64,000 nt of DNA, from NCBI RefSeq assembly GCF_009688945.1, contig NZ_AP021874.1, positions 6,572,001 through 6,636,000 on the forward strand. The letters are read 5' to 3'. Origin of the DNA: Desulfosarcina alkanivorans (lineage in GTDB: Bacteria; Desulfobacterota; Desulfobacteria; Desulfobacterales; Desulfosarcinaceae). A model generated the notes under the pieces. It was not told the DNA's origin, did no database searches, and saw only the letters and a program-made list of their open reading frames with translations. Below, in pieces: positions 1-9,681 of the stretch; position 1 is the stretch's first letter, and the number at the start of each line of letters is the position of its first letter. The translations under genes and the position numbers were made by a program.

Positions 1-1144
1 CAAGCGATTCCCGCTTGATGAAGTATTTCAGCAACAGGGGGATGTCATTTTTTCGTTCCCGCAGAGGTGGCAGGTGAAGGGGAAGGACATTGAGGCGATA
101 GTACAGGTCTTCCCTGAATGTTTTTTCTTTCACGGCTTCGTTCAGGTTTTTGTTGGTCGCCGAAATAATCCGTATGTCGATTTTGTGGGTGTTGGATTCT
201 CCCAGCGGTTTGATTTCCTTGTTTTGAATGACGCGCAGCAGCCGGGACTGCAACAGCCGAGACATATCGCCGATTTCATCCAGGAAAACCGTCCCCCCGG
301 TAGCGGCCATCAAAAGGCCGGTTTTGTCGTCAGATGCGCCGGTGAATGCTCCTTTTTTGTAGCCGAACAACTCGCTTTCCAGCAGGGTTTCCGGGATGGC
401 ACTGCAATTTTGAACCACAAACGGCTTATCCTTGCGCGAACTGAGGTTGTGCAGCGCCATGGCGACCAGGTCTTTTCCGGTTCCGCTTTCACCGGTGATC
501 AGCACAGGAAAGTCCGTTCGTGCGTAATCGCGTACTTTTTTCATCGCTTCCAGGAAGGAGGCGCTCTGGCCGATTATCTGGATCCGGTTCCGGATTTCAC
601 GGAGGGTCTGCTCGAGTTTGCGGTTCCTGGCAATCTGATCGGTATGCTGCAAGGCGTTGTTTATGGCAATGGCGCCCATATCGACAATGCTTTTCAGAAT
701 CCGCAGGTAGTGGTCGTCGAGATTCAACCGGCTGCCGCCCGCACTGGTATCAACGATCTGTACGACGCCATAGACCTGCCCGTCTCTCAGGATCAATGGA
801 AATGCCAGAATCAGGGCGCTCTTCAGCTGCATATGCTTTTCAAAGGCCTTGAAATGACGGGGGTCCTTGCCTCCCTCCGCGATCGTCATCCGGCCATTTT
901 CCATCACCCATCCGACAATGCTCTTTTCGTCAGCATGGATACTGGCGCCTTTGATGATATCAATTTGCGATGGCCCGCCCAAGGACTCGACACATACAAA
1001 ATGGTCCTTTTCCCTGATCCATATGGAACCGCGCTCGACATTCTGAATTTTTAAAAGCAGTTCCAGAAAGCGCTTCATCAGTCGGGCAGGGTCGAGATCT
1101 TCAAAAAGGACCCTGTAAAAGTTATAGTCGAGGTCATTCATCAT
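1..1144 (-). CDS. sigma-54-dependent transcriptional activator with GAF domain (3' end outside window)
   Basis: Enhancer-binding protein of the NtrC/NorR class that would drive sigma-54 RNA polymerase. At least 381 residues are visible; the C-terminal part of the AAA+ module and any DNA-binding domain lie beyond the left edge. Translating the minus strand shows an N-terminal GAF sensor region (about residues 15-165, with GSIWIREKDHFVCVESLGG), a short coiled linker, then the AAA+ domain: Walker A GESGTGKD, the sigma-54 contact loop GAFTGA, Walker B FLDEIGD and the LNVLPLHLPPLRER segment. The start is one of two adjacent ATG codons (1144 or 1141); no clear ribosome-binding site precedes either. 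There is no receiver domain, so it probably answers a small molecule or redox signal through GAF. The signal and target genes are unknown. Confidence 0.9.
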   Translation of the reverse strand, partial: MMNDLDYNFYRVLFEDLDPARLMKRFLELLLKIQNVERGSIWIREKDHFVCVESLGGPSQIDIIKGASIHADEKSIVGWVMENGRMTIAEGGKDPRHFKAFEKHMQLKSALILAFPLILRDGQVYGVVQIVDTSAGGSRLNLDDHYLRILKSIVDMGAIAINNALQHTDQIARNRKLEQTLREIRNRIQIIGQSASFLEAMKKVRDYARTDFPVLITGESGTGKDLVAMALHNLSSRKDKPFVVQNCSAIPETLLESELFGYKKGAFTGASDDKTGLLMAATGGTVFLDEIGDMSRLLQSRLLRVIQNKEIKPLGESNTHKIDIRIISATNKNLNEAVKEKTFREDLYYRLNVLPLHLPPLRERKNDIPLLLKYFIKRESL

Positions 1145-1481
1145 GCGAACGCCACAGGCCGTTGAAAAAATAGATGGGGTGAAAAATGCAAGCGCCGGAA
1201 AAGAAAGAAAAGATCGATCCAATGTCGTCTGGATGAATTGTATGACTATTGGGGAGGGCAGTCAATCAAAGGATGCGCTATCGGAAGGTGTGCTGAAAAG
1301 CCGCAAGCGTGTCGGGCGGCTGCCGTTCGAAAGCCGCAGCAAATCACTCCGGTGAATGCGAAAGCCCGTATCAAAACGAAAGTGCCGGATTGATGCCTTT
1401 CACCGGAGCGACCGGGGATGATCCGAATCCATGATTGCCGATCCTATTGAAAGCCCCGTCGCGGCTGTGCCGCATCGCCGG
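1145..1481. other. intergenic stretch without recognised gene
   Basis: About 340 bases between the start of the sigma-54 regulator and the end of the secreted-protein gene. A 70-codon open frame on the plus strand has no ribosome-binding site and no recognisable family features. I see no RNA gene, repeat or convincing promoter here. Confidence 0.4.
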
Positions 1482-1850
1482 TCAGGGGACGTGCAGCTCC
1501 TCGGGAAGCCAGTAGGGGACCGGTATGTATTTTTCCGACCGGCCGTAACCAACGTCGAACGTGTCGGCCCTGGGGGCGCCCATGCTGCCGAGATCATTTA
1601 ATTCTTTCCAGACATCAAACGGAAAAGACGTCTGGACCGTTTCCAGCCCATACCCCTTTATGGACATGGGGGGGCCATCGCGTCCGGTGAGCCTTTCATC
1701 GGCAACGCTGCCAGGCTGCCAGGCTGCCATCTCTTCCCAGACATCTAACGGGAAGTAATCCGACGCATGCATCACCGGGACCGCCACACCCGCCAATTGC
1801 ATGATCATCAGGGCGGCAAGCGTCCTTGAAGTTAAGCCTGTTTTTTTCAT
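1482..1850 (-). CDS. small secreted protein with two FPxDVW repeats
   Basis: Predicted 122-residue exported protein of unknown function. The ATG at 1850 is chosen because GGAGG lies 6 bases upstream and because it opens a typical signal peptide (MKKTG..., hydrophobic core ALMIMQLAGVAVPV, cleavage near MHA-SD). The frame is open further upstream but has no second good start. The mature part (about 95 residues) holds two related segments, DYFPLDVWEEM and SFPFDVWKELND, about 45 residues apart, and it ends in an aromatic/proline-rich tail (VPYWLPEELHVP). No cysteines are seen in the mature part. The AT-rich stretch 1930-2000 lies upstream and could hold its promoter. I do not recognise the family. 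Confidence 0.6.
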   Translation of the reverse strand: MKKTGLTSRTLAALMIMQLAGVAVPVMHASDYFPLDVWEEMAAWQPGSVADERLTGRDGPPMSIKGYGLETVQTSFPFDVWKELNDLGSMGAPRADTFDVGYGRSEKYIPVPYWLPEELHVP

Positions 1851-2144
1851 CGGTGCCTCCTCTCCTCTGTGGTCACCATCGAGATACCTGTTGACGGACC
1901 GGGCTTTGCTCATCATTCGAGCAGGAGGCGTGCCATAACCTTGAACGATGTATAACTACATGATTAAAATAAAAATTTATTTGTTTTCACGAATGTTTAA
2001 AGAAGAGGGGGCGGTTGGCAGGTAATGAATCCAGGCAAAAATTATGATATTTCATGTTTCGGGTGCCGAAAAATCGTAATCCGCCGATTCGGCATGGATG
2101 CAGGGACGTCGGTTACCGGTGGAACGTCCGCCCCGGGCGGCCGG

Positions 2145-3838
2145 TCAGGTCATCATGTAAAATCCCAGCGTTACATCGCAGGGGGCCTGGCCCACAAACT
2201 GGCAACCGATGACTTCCCCGGCCACGGAGCGCACCACCACTTCTTTCTGGACGACCGAACGGGCCGTGTTGTCCAGGGTGAATTTGACCCGGAACCGGTC
2301 GGCCACGTGCACGTCCGGTTTGCCGAACACGCGAAAGCCGATTCCATGGCGTGAGAGATTGGTGATGCGGATGCTTCCCCAGTCGTCCGATTTAACGGCA
2401 ATCCGATCGCCCCGACCGCGGATGAAAATACCGTTGAAGTTTACCGCTTTACGATGCTCCCGGCGAAGTTCGACCTTGATGAACATTTCCTTGCCGCAGG
2501 CGCAGGTGGCCTTCAGGCGGGTGCCGATGGTTCGGATTTCGGAAATATCCAGCAGTTTCTGCCGGTTGCAGTGTCTGCAGGCGATATAGGCGGTCTTTCC
2601 GTCTTTGAGCAGAGCGGTTCCCTGCATGCCCGGGTCCTCCGGTTCACCCGGTTCGAAGTGCCACCGGGGTTTTCCCGCAGGTGCAGTGTCGGTTTCATCA
2701 TCAATGATCTCGATGGGCCCTTCGTAGTCAAAAATGGTGTCGCCGTTGGCCGGCCGGGCAGGCTCGACGAAACCAAGAAGGGTTTCACGGATCTCGGCCG
2801 GTGCCGTTTCGGCCTGCTGCCGGATCAGTGCGTGGACAATGGTGCTGCCGACGCATTTGACCAGGCTTCGGGTCTCCCTGGACCATGTTGCCGGCTGTTT
2901 GACGGCATCACAGCCGATGACCCCAAGCAGGTATCGGCCGTAAAAAAGCGGAGATAAGAGGAAAGACCGGGCGCCAGGGGAATGGAACCCCTCGTGGGCC
3001 GCACGGTCTGCCGGGGAGAGCCTGTCGATATCCGATACGGCCACGGTTTTTTGTTTTTTCACCTGGCCCAGCATTTTGGCAAACGGTTTTACTTCTGCTC
3101 CCATCAGAGCCGCCGCAGGGGATTCGGTCGCTTCGCTGAGCCACTCATGGGTGATGGAAAGCCGGGTTTTTCTGTCATGAAACAGGCAGACATAGACCCG
3201 GTCGGCAGCCGATGCCAAGCCTGCTTTTTCCAGGGTGTAGATGATAATTTCGTCGATGTCGGCCGGGGACCATATCGTAAGATCATCGATGATGGAAAAC
3301 AGCAGGTTGATAAAGTATTCTTTGAGTTGAAGGGCTTCAGGGCCTGACGATGGGGCGTGATATCCTCCACGGCCAGCAGCATGCCGGGCAGCTGCTGCCT
3401 CGGCGTGTCCACCGGGCGGGCGTTCACCCGTACCGACCGTATGACGCCGTCCCTGGCCTTGAGATTGATTTCGAAGGGGTGGTTGGCGGTACCGGAAAAT
3501 ATCCGGCTGCGATGAAGGTAAAAAACGGCCTGGTCTTCAGGGGCGATGAACAGGCTGATGGGTTTTTTCAACAGAAAGGCCTTGTCCGCACCGAGCATGT
3601 CGACGGCGTGGTCGTTGACCCAGTCGATAAGGCCGGCCTTGTCCAATGAAATCAGACCGGTGGTCGATGCCCCCAGTAATCGGGAGCAGTCGGCCAATTT
3701 TTTCTTTAAGGCTTCCCGTTCGCGGGTGAGGCCCTGTCTGGACTTTTCCAATTCGGTATGGCGGCGGGTCAACTCGGCGAGTCGGCGGCGCAGGTGTTCG
3801 GATGATGCATGCTCCGTTGAACGATCGTAGGTGACCAT
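2145..3838 (-). pseudogene. PAS-GAF-zinc ribbon-PilZ signalling protein, interrupted by one frameshift
   Basis: One ancestral reading frame appears split in two. The first part starts at ATG 3838, just after the TPR gene's stop, and reads a coiled coil (EHLRRRLAELTRRHTELEKS) then a PAS domain ending at VEDITPHRQAL. Near 3331-3341 the continuation moves to another frame: LQLKEYFINLLFSIIDDLT leads into a GAF-like domain, a cysteine pair/CxC element (ACRHC ... TCACGKE) and a C-terminal PilZ domain with the c-di-GMP signature RREHRK and NLSRHGIG. A single missing base at CTGAAGCCC explains the break. Downstream codons look well preserved, so the frameshift is recent, a sequencing error, or (less likely) recoded. 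Intact, it would be a roughly 565-residue c-di-GMP-responsive sensor. The only in-frame start for the second half is a TTG without a Shine-Dalgarno sequence. Confidence 0.7.
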
Positions 3839-3842
3839 GACC

Positions 3843-4610
3843 TTACCGGTAGAGTTTGTTGAGTTCTTCGGAGGCCTTGATGGCCAGTTCCGAATCATTC
3901 GTGTATTCGATGGCTCCCTTCAGGGCCAGCCTGGCGCTGTTGTAATCACCCAGCAGGCGGTAGGTCCGCCCCAGTTCTAACAACAGGCCCGGGTTCTCGG
4001 GGTGGGTTTTGGCAGCCTCTTCGAAAAGGGCCAGTGCGCGATGCATTTGCCCGGTGGCCAGGTAGGTCCGGCCCAGATTCAGCTGGGCAATAAAAAAATC
4101 CGGTTTCAGTTCCAGGGCCTCTTCCAGGTATTTCCGGGCTTTGTCATACTGCTTTTTGTTGTAGTGGGCCCAGCCCAGGTTCGACAGCGGATAGTGAGGC
4201 GTCGCGTAGAGCAGGTCTGTCGTCACCGATTCGAGCACGGGGATGGCCTTGTCCCATTCCTGCCGGACCATATAAGCACTGCCGAGGTTGTTTTTGGCCA
4301 GCGAGTAGTCGGGTTTCAGCTGCACCGCTTTTTCGAAATGAATGACCGCCGTATCGTACTTCTCCTTGGCCATATATGCCAGGCCCAGGTCGTTGTGCAG
4401 GATCGGGTCCTCCGGATTCAGCCGTTCTGCTTTGAGCAGTTCTCCGAGGGCAGCGGTGTAGTTGCCTTCACTGAGGTACGCCTCGCCGAGGTTCCGGGAG
4501 GCCACGGCCTTTTTTTTATCCCGGGGGGAGACGCCCGGGGTCGCGCAGGCTGAAAACAGCAGCACGGAAAAAACCAGGAAAAGTACCGCCTCCGTTCGCC
4601 ATCGTGCCAT
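3843..4610 (-). CDS. TPR-repeat lipoprotein (PilF/PilW-like)
   Basis: Predicted 255-residue lipoprotein with a hydrophobic signal (VLFLVFSVLLFSACAT); the cysteine at about residue 22 fits a lipobox. Six or so tetratricopeptide repeats follow, for example NLGEAYLSEGNYTAALGELL, DLGLAYMAKEKYDTAVIHF, NLGSAYMVRQEWDKAIPVL and NLGRTYLATGQMHRALALF. Size and layout resemble PilF/PilW pilotins, which help type IV pilus secretin assembly, but no pilus gene is nearby and TPR lipoproteins have other roles. It sits in a minus-strand run after the LysM gene (67 bases) and ends 4 bases before the PAS/PilZ start, so the two may be translationally coupled. A c-di-GMP partner would be consistent with a surface-motility role, but that is inference. 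Confidence 0.8.
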   Translation of the reverse strand: MARWRTEAVLFLVFSVLLFSACATPGVSPRDKKKAVASRNLGEAYLSEGNYTAALGELLKAERLNPEDPILHNDLGLAYMAKEKYDTAVIHFEKAVQLKPDYSLAKNNLGSAYMVRQEWDKAIPVLESVTTDLLYATPHYPLSNLGWAHYNKKQYDKARKYLEEALELKPDFFIAQLNLGRTYLATGQMHRALALFEEAAKTHPENPGLLLELGRTYRLLGDYNSARLALKGAIEYTNDSELAIKASEELNKLYR

Positions 4611-4677
4611 GGATGATTCTCCTTTGGGTTGAGGTATCCGGGTGGGGTGGCCTGCAAGGCCCTTTTTTATCCACCGC

Positions 4678-6516
4678 CTATCCCCGGGAAGATCCTTGGA
4701 TCCGGACCAGCCGGATGCCTTGGTCCTGGATGAAAACTTGAATTAATTCGGGTATCTGTTCCTCAACGAACAATCGGTTCATTCCGTTGTCCGAGGGAAT
4801 GAGAATGCCGTTGACAGTAATGGCCGTGTTGAACTCGGCAGGCCGGTTGGCCCCATAGAAAACAGGGGCGGCGGTATAGGCCATTCCTGCGGTTTCCATC
4901 AGGCGTGCGATTATCTCCACCGGTGCGGCGTCCACACTGATCTGCAGGATTTCAAGCCCGGTCTCTTTGATGGCGTCGACGGCATCTCCGTATAAGTCCC
5001 CAAAATCAATGAGGATCTCTCTTCCATTACCAAAAGACAGCAGGTTGGACAGGGCCTGGACCTGGATGCCGGCATAGGGGAAGCTGATGCTGGTATTGGG
5101 CGAGTAGTGAAATCCCATTAATCGGGCGAAAGATTCGAGCAGCGCTTTCTGGCTGCTGCCGTCGATTCGGTCGACATCGGCCGACGCATTCGCGGGAAGC
5201 GGCGGCCGGGTTGCCCCGGACCCGCCGGTCAGAATGTCTTTGATGACGATTTCGTTCCGGTCCAGGTAACGGACAATGGCCGCATGGGTGTGTTCGCCGG
5301 CGGACAGGATGGGGGTGATACAGGCGTGGCGGGGGACGCGGCCGTCGGCGGACGCCTCGGTGCGGATCCATTTGGCGCTGACGCGGACGGCGACGCCCCC
5401 ATCGTCAAAGGCCAGCTGATCGGTGGTCGCTTCACCTGAAAAGGCCGTTAAAACCGCGTCCAGAATCTCCTGCGACGTGGCCTTTTCCGGCACCTTTACC
5501 ACCTTGACATTTTCCCAGTAGGATTGGATCAGCGGCAGATCGACATTCATCACCCGGTCCTGCGTGGACAGGATCACCTTGGATCCGTTCTGAAGGTCGA
5601 TCATGGGGTAGCGGGAAAGGTCCAGCTCGAAATCTTTTCCCTGTTTCATGGGGAAAAAATAAGTCCCCTTGTCCAGCAGCCGGCCACCGACGATCGATGC
5701 GGCCTCGGCGGCCGGACCGGTATTGGTTGCCTCCTGAGGAGGCCCGGCTGCCTCCGGTGCTGCGGCGAGTGCCTGTTGCCGGGGGGGCGGGGGCGCTTCG
5801 GTTTCAGCCTCGGTTTCAGCCTCACCCTCATCCGTGCCGGCCATCCGTTCCACCACATTTCCGGCGTCATCGAAAAGCGCCTCGTACCAGCTTTGTTCGC
5901 GGAGGGACGGATCGGGCATGTAAACCTTCTGGCCGGCATAAATCCGATTGACATCCTTGATGTGGGGGTTGACGGCCTGGAACAGCTTCAGGCCCTGGCG
6001 GTAGGTCGTATTTCCGTACCGGCCGCCGAATTGCTGGGCAATCAGCCTGGAAACGGTGTCCCCCCGCTGGATGGTGTAGCTCCGGGTGTGCTTCTGGATC
6101 ATCTCTTTCGGGTTGGAGATCATGACGAAAGGGATGGTGACCACACCGGACGATTGGCCCGGCAGGTTGCCCTGAACCAGCTTTTTCAGCGGGATATCGA
6201 CCACCTGCCCGGGGCGGATGCGGTCAACGTCCTTCACATGAGGGTTGAGGCGCTGGAAAATGCCCAGAAACTCCCTGAAGTCGTCATGGGCGATTTCCCC
6301 CTTCTGGCGAAAGATTTTGAGCACCCAGTCCCCCTGGCGGATCCGGTAGGGGTCGCAGAGGATGTCCCAGCCGCGGTCATAGCGCACCACGTAATTTTTA
6401 TAGAGCAGGGCACCGTGAAGGTCGGTCGCCAAAAAAACCGGGATAAACGCCAGCACCGGAAGAAGGATCCGGCGGGTGAACCGGTGAAGACACTGGGTGG
6501 GATGTCCTGTTGCCAT
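4678..6516 (-). CDS. LysM-domain protein with unknown C-terminal region
   Basis: A 612-residue exported or membrane-anchored protein: N-terminal hydrophobic segment (ILLPVLAFIPVFLATDLHGA), then two LysM-like modules (about residues 40-110 and 143-205; the second has YTIQRGDTVSRLIAQQF and a INRIYAGQKVYMPD-type end) that would bind peptidoglycan. A low-complexity Glu/Thr/Ala/Pro linker follows, encoded partly by a tandem 12-base repeat near 5798-5822. The C-terminal 330 residues show no domain I recognise; they contain motifs such as YPMIDLQNGSKVILSTQD and alternating strand-like hydrophobics. It lies 14 bases downstream of thrC and is probably cotranscribed. A similar LysM protein beside a TPR lipoprotein suggests a cell-envelope role. 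Function unknown. Confidence 0.8.
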   Translation of the reverse strand: MATGHPTQCLHRFTRRILLPVLAFIPVFLATDLHGALLYKNYVVRYDRGWDILCDPYRIRQGDWVLKIFRQKGEIAHDDFREFLGIFQRLNPHVKDVDRIRPGQVVDIPLKKLVQGNLPGQSSGVVTIPFVMISNPKEMIQKHTRSYTIQRGDTVSRLIAQQFGGRYGNTTYRQGLKLFQAVNPHIKDVNRIYAGQKVYMPDPSLREQSWYEALFDDAGNVVERMAGTDEGEAETEAETEAPPPPRQQALAAAPEAAGPPQEATNTGPAAEAASIVGGRLLDKGTYFFPMKQGKDFELDLSRYPMIDLQNGSKVILSTQDRVMNVDLPLIQSYWENVKVVKVPEKATSQEILDAVLTAFSGEATTDQLAFDDGGVAVRVSAKWIRTEASADGRVPRHACITPILSAGEHTHAAIVRYLDRNEIVIKDILTGGSGATRPPLPANASADVDRIDGSSQKALLESFARLMGFHYSPNTSISFPYAGIQVQALSNLLSFGNGREILIDFGDLYGDAVDAIKETGLEILQISVDAAPVEIIARLMETAGMAYTAAPVFYGANRPAEFNTAITVNGILIPSDNGMNRLFVEEQIPELIQVFIQDQGIRLVRIQGSSRG

Positions 6517-6530
6517 GGCTGTCTGCCTGT

Positions 6531-8036
6531 TTAGGTTCTTTTTTTCAATCCGAGGTCCCCGGCGATCTGATCCGATACGGCCTTCACAAAGACTGCGAAC
6601 GCCTCCGGGTCGAGCGGCTTTCCCGGTGCCGGAACCTGTTTCAGAGTCGGGGGATGAACATAGCGCGGGCCGTTGACCAGCGCCGGGTCCGGTTGAACGG
6701 CATAGCCGTCCGGGAAACTGTTCTGAAAATACATGTCCTGGAAACCGGAAAATTTGAGGGCGTGGGCCGTGGAATCAACGATGGCCGTCTCGCTGGATGT
6801 CACAGCGCCATTTTTAAGGGCCACCTGCAGCCCGGCCAGGGATTCGCCGCCATGGGTGCAGGCGATGTGGCCGTTGCGGTTGGCCGTGAGCTGCCAGTCC
6901 ATGATGTCCTGTTCGGTCACTTCCGCAAAAAAGACCCGGGGGGTGCCGGCAGCCCGGTTGTAGCGGTCCACCAGATGGATCACCCGGGGCATGGAAACCG
7001 GGTTGCCGATCATGGCGGCCTGGGCCACACTGGGCTTGACGGTCATGGGAACGAACCTGCGTTTTTCGGCTTCCGGTTCGCTGTAGTACTCGAACACGGG
7101 GTTGGCGTGAACGGACTGGACGCCGAGGATTTTGGGCAGGGCATCGATGATGCCGGTCTCATGGAACTTGAGGAACCCGTTCATCACGGCGGTGATATTG
7201 CCCGCGTTGCCGATGGGCACCACCACCACTTTGTCGGCCATGGCATACTCGAACTCCTGGGCGATTTCGTAGGAGTAGGACTCCTGGCCCAGAATACGCC
7301 AGGCGTTTTTAGAGTTGAGCAGGGCCACGTTATACGTTTCGGACAGGGCTTCGACGACTTTCATGCAGTCGTCGAACACCCCGGGGATCTCGAACACGTC
7401 CGCGCCGCTGCCCAGCGGCTGGGAGAGTTGCTGCGGGGTCACTTTCTTGTGTGGCAGCAGGACGGCCGACTTGATATGCGGTTTGAGATAGGCGGCATAG
7501 AGGGCGGCGGCGGCGCTGGTATCTCCGGTGGACGCGCAGATCGAGAGCACCTGGTCGACCAGGCCCTGGCGAATGAGAAAATTGATGTAGCTCAGGGCGC
7601 TGGCCATGCCCCGGTCCTTGAAGGAGGCGCTGGGGTTCTGGCCGTCATTCTTGTAGAAAAAACGGATACCCGCTTTTTCCTGAAGGGTGCCGTTGGCCTC
7701 CACCACGGGCGTGTGGCCTTCTCCCAGGTAAACCACTGAATCCAGGGGGACCACCGGGCCGATGAACTCGTGGTAGCGGTAAATGCCCTTGACGGCCGGA
7801 ATCTTGAGCATGCGCCGGTAGTCGAAAATCTGCTGCCAGGTCTCGCCGTCGATGGCTTTGAGCCTGTCGAAGTTGCGGTCGTGGAGCAGCAGCACCTGGC
7901 CGCAGTCCGGGCAGGTGTAGAGCAGTGATTCGATGCCGTGCTCGGTCTGGCAGCCCAGGCATCGGTAGACGAGGTCGCCGCCGGGTTCCGGTATCAGGTG
8001 CGGCCGGATCGTTTCCGGGAATTGGTCTGTTCTCAC
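6531..8036 (-). CDS. thrC: threonine synthase
   Basis: Pyridoxal-phosphate enzyme converting O-phosphohomoserine to threonine. The PLP lysine motif SASFKDRGM is clear (about residue 120), along with SICASTGDTSAAAALYAAY and the phosphate-binding loop PIGNAGNITAV. A short zinc-ribbon-like element (YRCLGCQ ... YTCPDCGQ) precedes the catalytic domain, as in some fold-type II threonine synthases. The start is GTG at 8036: it overlaps the serS stop by four bases (GTGA), while the longer open frame upstream merely runs antiparallel-free inside serS and shows no family similarity. The 501-residue length is normal. An aspartate kinase gene lies 4 kb away on the other strand, giving two steps of the same pathway in the window. 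Confidence 0.93.
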   Translation of the reverse strand: MRTDQFPETIRPHLIPEPGGDLVYRCLGCQTEHGIESLLYTCPDCGQVLLLHDRNFDRLKAIDGETWQQIFDYRRMLKIPAVKGIYRYHEFIGPVVPLDSVVYLGEGHTPVVEANGTLQEKAGIRFFYKNDGQNPSASFKDRGMASALSYINFLIRQGLVDQVLSICASTGDTSAAAALYAAYLKPHIKSAVLLPHKKVTPQQLSQPLGSGADVFEIPGVFDDCMKVVEALSETYNVALLNSKNAWRILGQESYSYEIAQEFEYAMADKVVVVPIGNAGNITAVMNGFLKFHETGIIDALPKILGVQSVHANPVFEYYSEPEAEKRRFVPMTVKPSVAQAAMIGNPVSMPRVIHLVDRYNRAAGTPRVFFAEVTEQDIMDWQLTANRNGHIACTHGGESLAGLQVALKNGAVTSSETAIVDSTAHALKFSGFQDMYFQNSFPDGYAVQPDPALVNGPRYVHPPTLKQVPAPGKPLDPEAFAVFVKAVSDQIAGDLGLKKRT

Positions 8037-9307
8037 GGGGTAATCTCTTCCATTCCGCCCAAGTAAGGCCTGAGCGCTTGTGGGATGACGACACTGCCGT
8101 CCTCCCGTTGACAGTTCTCCAGCAGGGCGGCCAGGGTTCGGCCCACGGCCAGGCCGCTGCCGTTCAGGGTGTGGACCAGCCGGGTGCCCTTCTTTCCTTT
8201 TTCCCTGAAGCGGATGTTGGCCCGGCGGGCCTGGAAATCTTCGAAGTTGCTGCACGAGGAGATCTCCCGATAGACGCCCTGGGCGGGCATCCACACTTCG
8301 ATGTCATAGGTCTTGGCGGCCGAGAAGCCGATGTCGCCCGTGCACAGGGTGATCACCCGGTAGGGCAGCTCAAGACGGCGAAGCACGGTCTCCGCATTGT
8401 CGAGGAGCGTTTCCAGTTCGTCGTAGGAGGTTTCCGGCAGGGCGAATTTAACCAGTTCCACCTTGTTGAACTGGTGCTGCCGGATCAGTCCGCGCGTGTC
8501 CTTGCCGTAGGAGCCGGCTTCCGAGCGAAAGCAGGGCGTGTAGGCCGTGTAGCATAACGGCAGCTGCGATGCGTCGAGAACTTCCTCCTGGTGGATGTTG
8601 GTGACCGGGACCTCCGCCGTGGGGATGAGAAAATAGTCCAGGCCTTCCAGCTTGAACAGGTCTTCCTCGAACTTGGGCAGCTGGCCGGTGCCGGTCATGG
8701 TCTTGCGGTTGACGATAAACGGCGGCAGCACCTCTTTGTAGCCGTGTTCACCGGTGTGCAGATCCAGCATAAAGTTGATCAGCGCCCGCTCCAGCCGGGC
8801 GCCCACGTCCAGATAGAGGGGAAATCGCGCGCCGGCGATTTTCGCGGCACGGGCGAAATCCAGGATTCCCAAACGCTCGCCAAGGGTCCAGTGGGGCAGG
8901 GGGGCATAGGCGAAATCGGTGGGCTCCCCGATGGTTTTGACCACAGGGTTGTCCGCCTCGTCTTTGCCGACCGGCACCGTGCCGTGGGGGATGTTTGGCA
9001 TGGCCATGATGGTTTCGCCAATGGTCGCTTCACATGCCCCCAGGTCTTTTTCCAGGCCCTTGATGGTTGTGGATACGTCGCGCATTTTTTCGATGATGGC
9101 ATCGGCGTTCTCCCCGCTGCGTTTCATCGCGGCAACCTGATCAGATACGCTGTTGCGCTGGCGCCGGAGTTCTTCAAGGTCAAAAAGGATGGCTTTCCGC
9201 CTGGCGTCCAGGGTTTGAAAGGCCTCCCAATCGACAGCCGTGCCCCGGTTGTGCATGGCTGTTTTGACGCGTTCCAAATTTTCTCTGACGAGCTTGATTT
9301 CCAGCAT
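8033..9307 (-). CDS. serS: serine--tRNA ligase
   Basis: Class II aminoacyl-tRNA synthetase of 424 residues charging tRNA-Ser in the cytosol. The N-terminal 110 residues form the long antiparallel coiled-coil arm (LDARRKAILFDLEELRRQRN onward). Class II motif 2 is seen at FRSEAGSYGKDTRGLIRQHQ and motif 3 at LNGSGLAVGRTLAALLEN. The C-terminus (IPQALRPYLGG) is typical. It is the first gene of a minus-strand run and is coupled to thrC by a four-base overlap. A candidate promoter is annotated at 9334-9361. Confidence 0.96.
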   Translation of the reverse strand: MLEIKLVRENLERVKTAMHNRGTAVDWEAFQTLDARRKAILFDLEELRRQRNSVSDQVAAMKRSGENADAIIEKMRDVSTTIKGLEKDLGACEATIGETIMAMPNIPHGTVPVGKDEADNPVVKTIGEPTDFAYAPLPHWTLGERLGILDFARAAKIAGARFPLYLDVGARLERALINFMLDLHTGEHGYKEVLPPFIVNRKTMTGTGQLPKFEEDLFKLEGLDYFLIPTAEVPVTNIHQEEVLDASQLPLCYTAYTPCFRSEAGSYGKDTRGLIRQHQFNKVELVKFALPETSYDELETLLDNAETVLRRLELPYRVITLCTGDIGFSAAKTYDIEVWMPAQGVYREISSCSNFEDFQARRANIRFREKGKKGTRLVHTLNGSGLAVGRTLAALLENCQREDGSVVIPQALRPYLGGMEEITP

Positions 9308-9333
9308 AATTGTCCTTATATTCCAAAATTGTG

Positions 9334-9361
9334 TTTATACGGGGCCATACATCGGATTGAA
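9334..9361 (-). promoter_or_regulatory. candidate sigma-70 promoter of serS
   Basis: On the minus strand, TTCAAT (9361-9356), a 16-base spacer and TATAAA (9339-9334) precede serS by about 27 bases. The -10 is good (5 of 6) but the -35 is weak (3 of 6). Confidence 0.4.
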
Positions 9362-9681
9362 GGCGGCTTTTACAGTTCGTTTTGGGGTGGTGAACGGCTA
9401 TACCGATGAAAGGCGAACACCGAAGGCAAAATCAGCCGAAACCTTATCCCAAGTGGTCCGATTAGTCAATGAAGATTGCCGGTTGAACCGCACGGCAAGC
9501 GGATTCCCCACCGCTTGAGAGCGAGGAGCAGCGCTTCCGGCTTTCGGATCGTCCGGGAATGCGAAAACCTTGTCAATGCATCGCTTTTATGCGCCGCTCC
9601 AATCCGGTGGTTTGCCCAGACCCTGGTGATCAGCGACCCCGTGTTTCGACCCGCGGCAACAATTGAAAGGTGGAAATGGTA
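9362..9681. other. intergenic stretch upstream of cyclo-ligase gene
   Basis: About 320 bases with no convincing gene. Because 6S RNA often precedes 5-formyl-THF cyclo-ligase genes in proteobacteria, I looked for it; a CGGTGTTCGCC-like string occurs on the minus strand near 9412-9422, but I could not fold a convincing 6S RNA from the sequence. Confidence 0.3.

Noticed and set aside
74..1054. Long plus-strand open frame opposite the sigma-54 regulator
   Set aside because: It is the antisense shadow of a clear AAA+ regulator on the minus strand. Similar long antisense frames oppose thrC, serS, qrcB, qrcD, ftsH, lon and sdhA and are rejected for the same reason.
9362..9681. 6S RNA upstream of the cyclo-ligase gene
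   Set aside because: The location is classical and a TGTTCGCC string occurs on the minus strand, but I could not build the closing stem and central bubble; a covariance-model search would decide.
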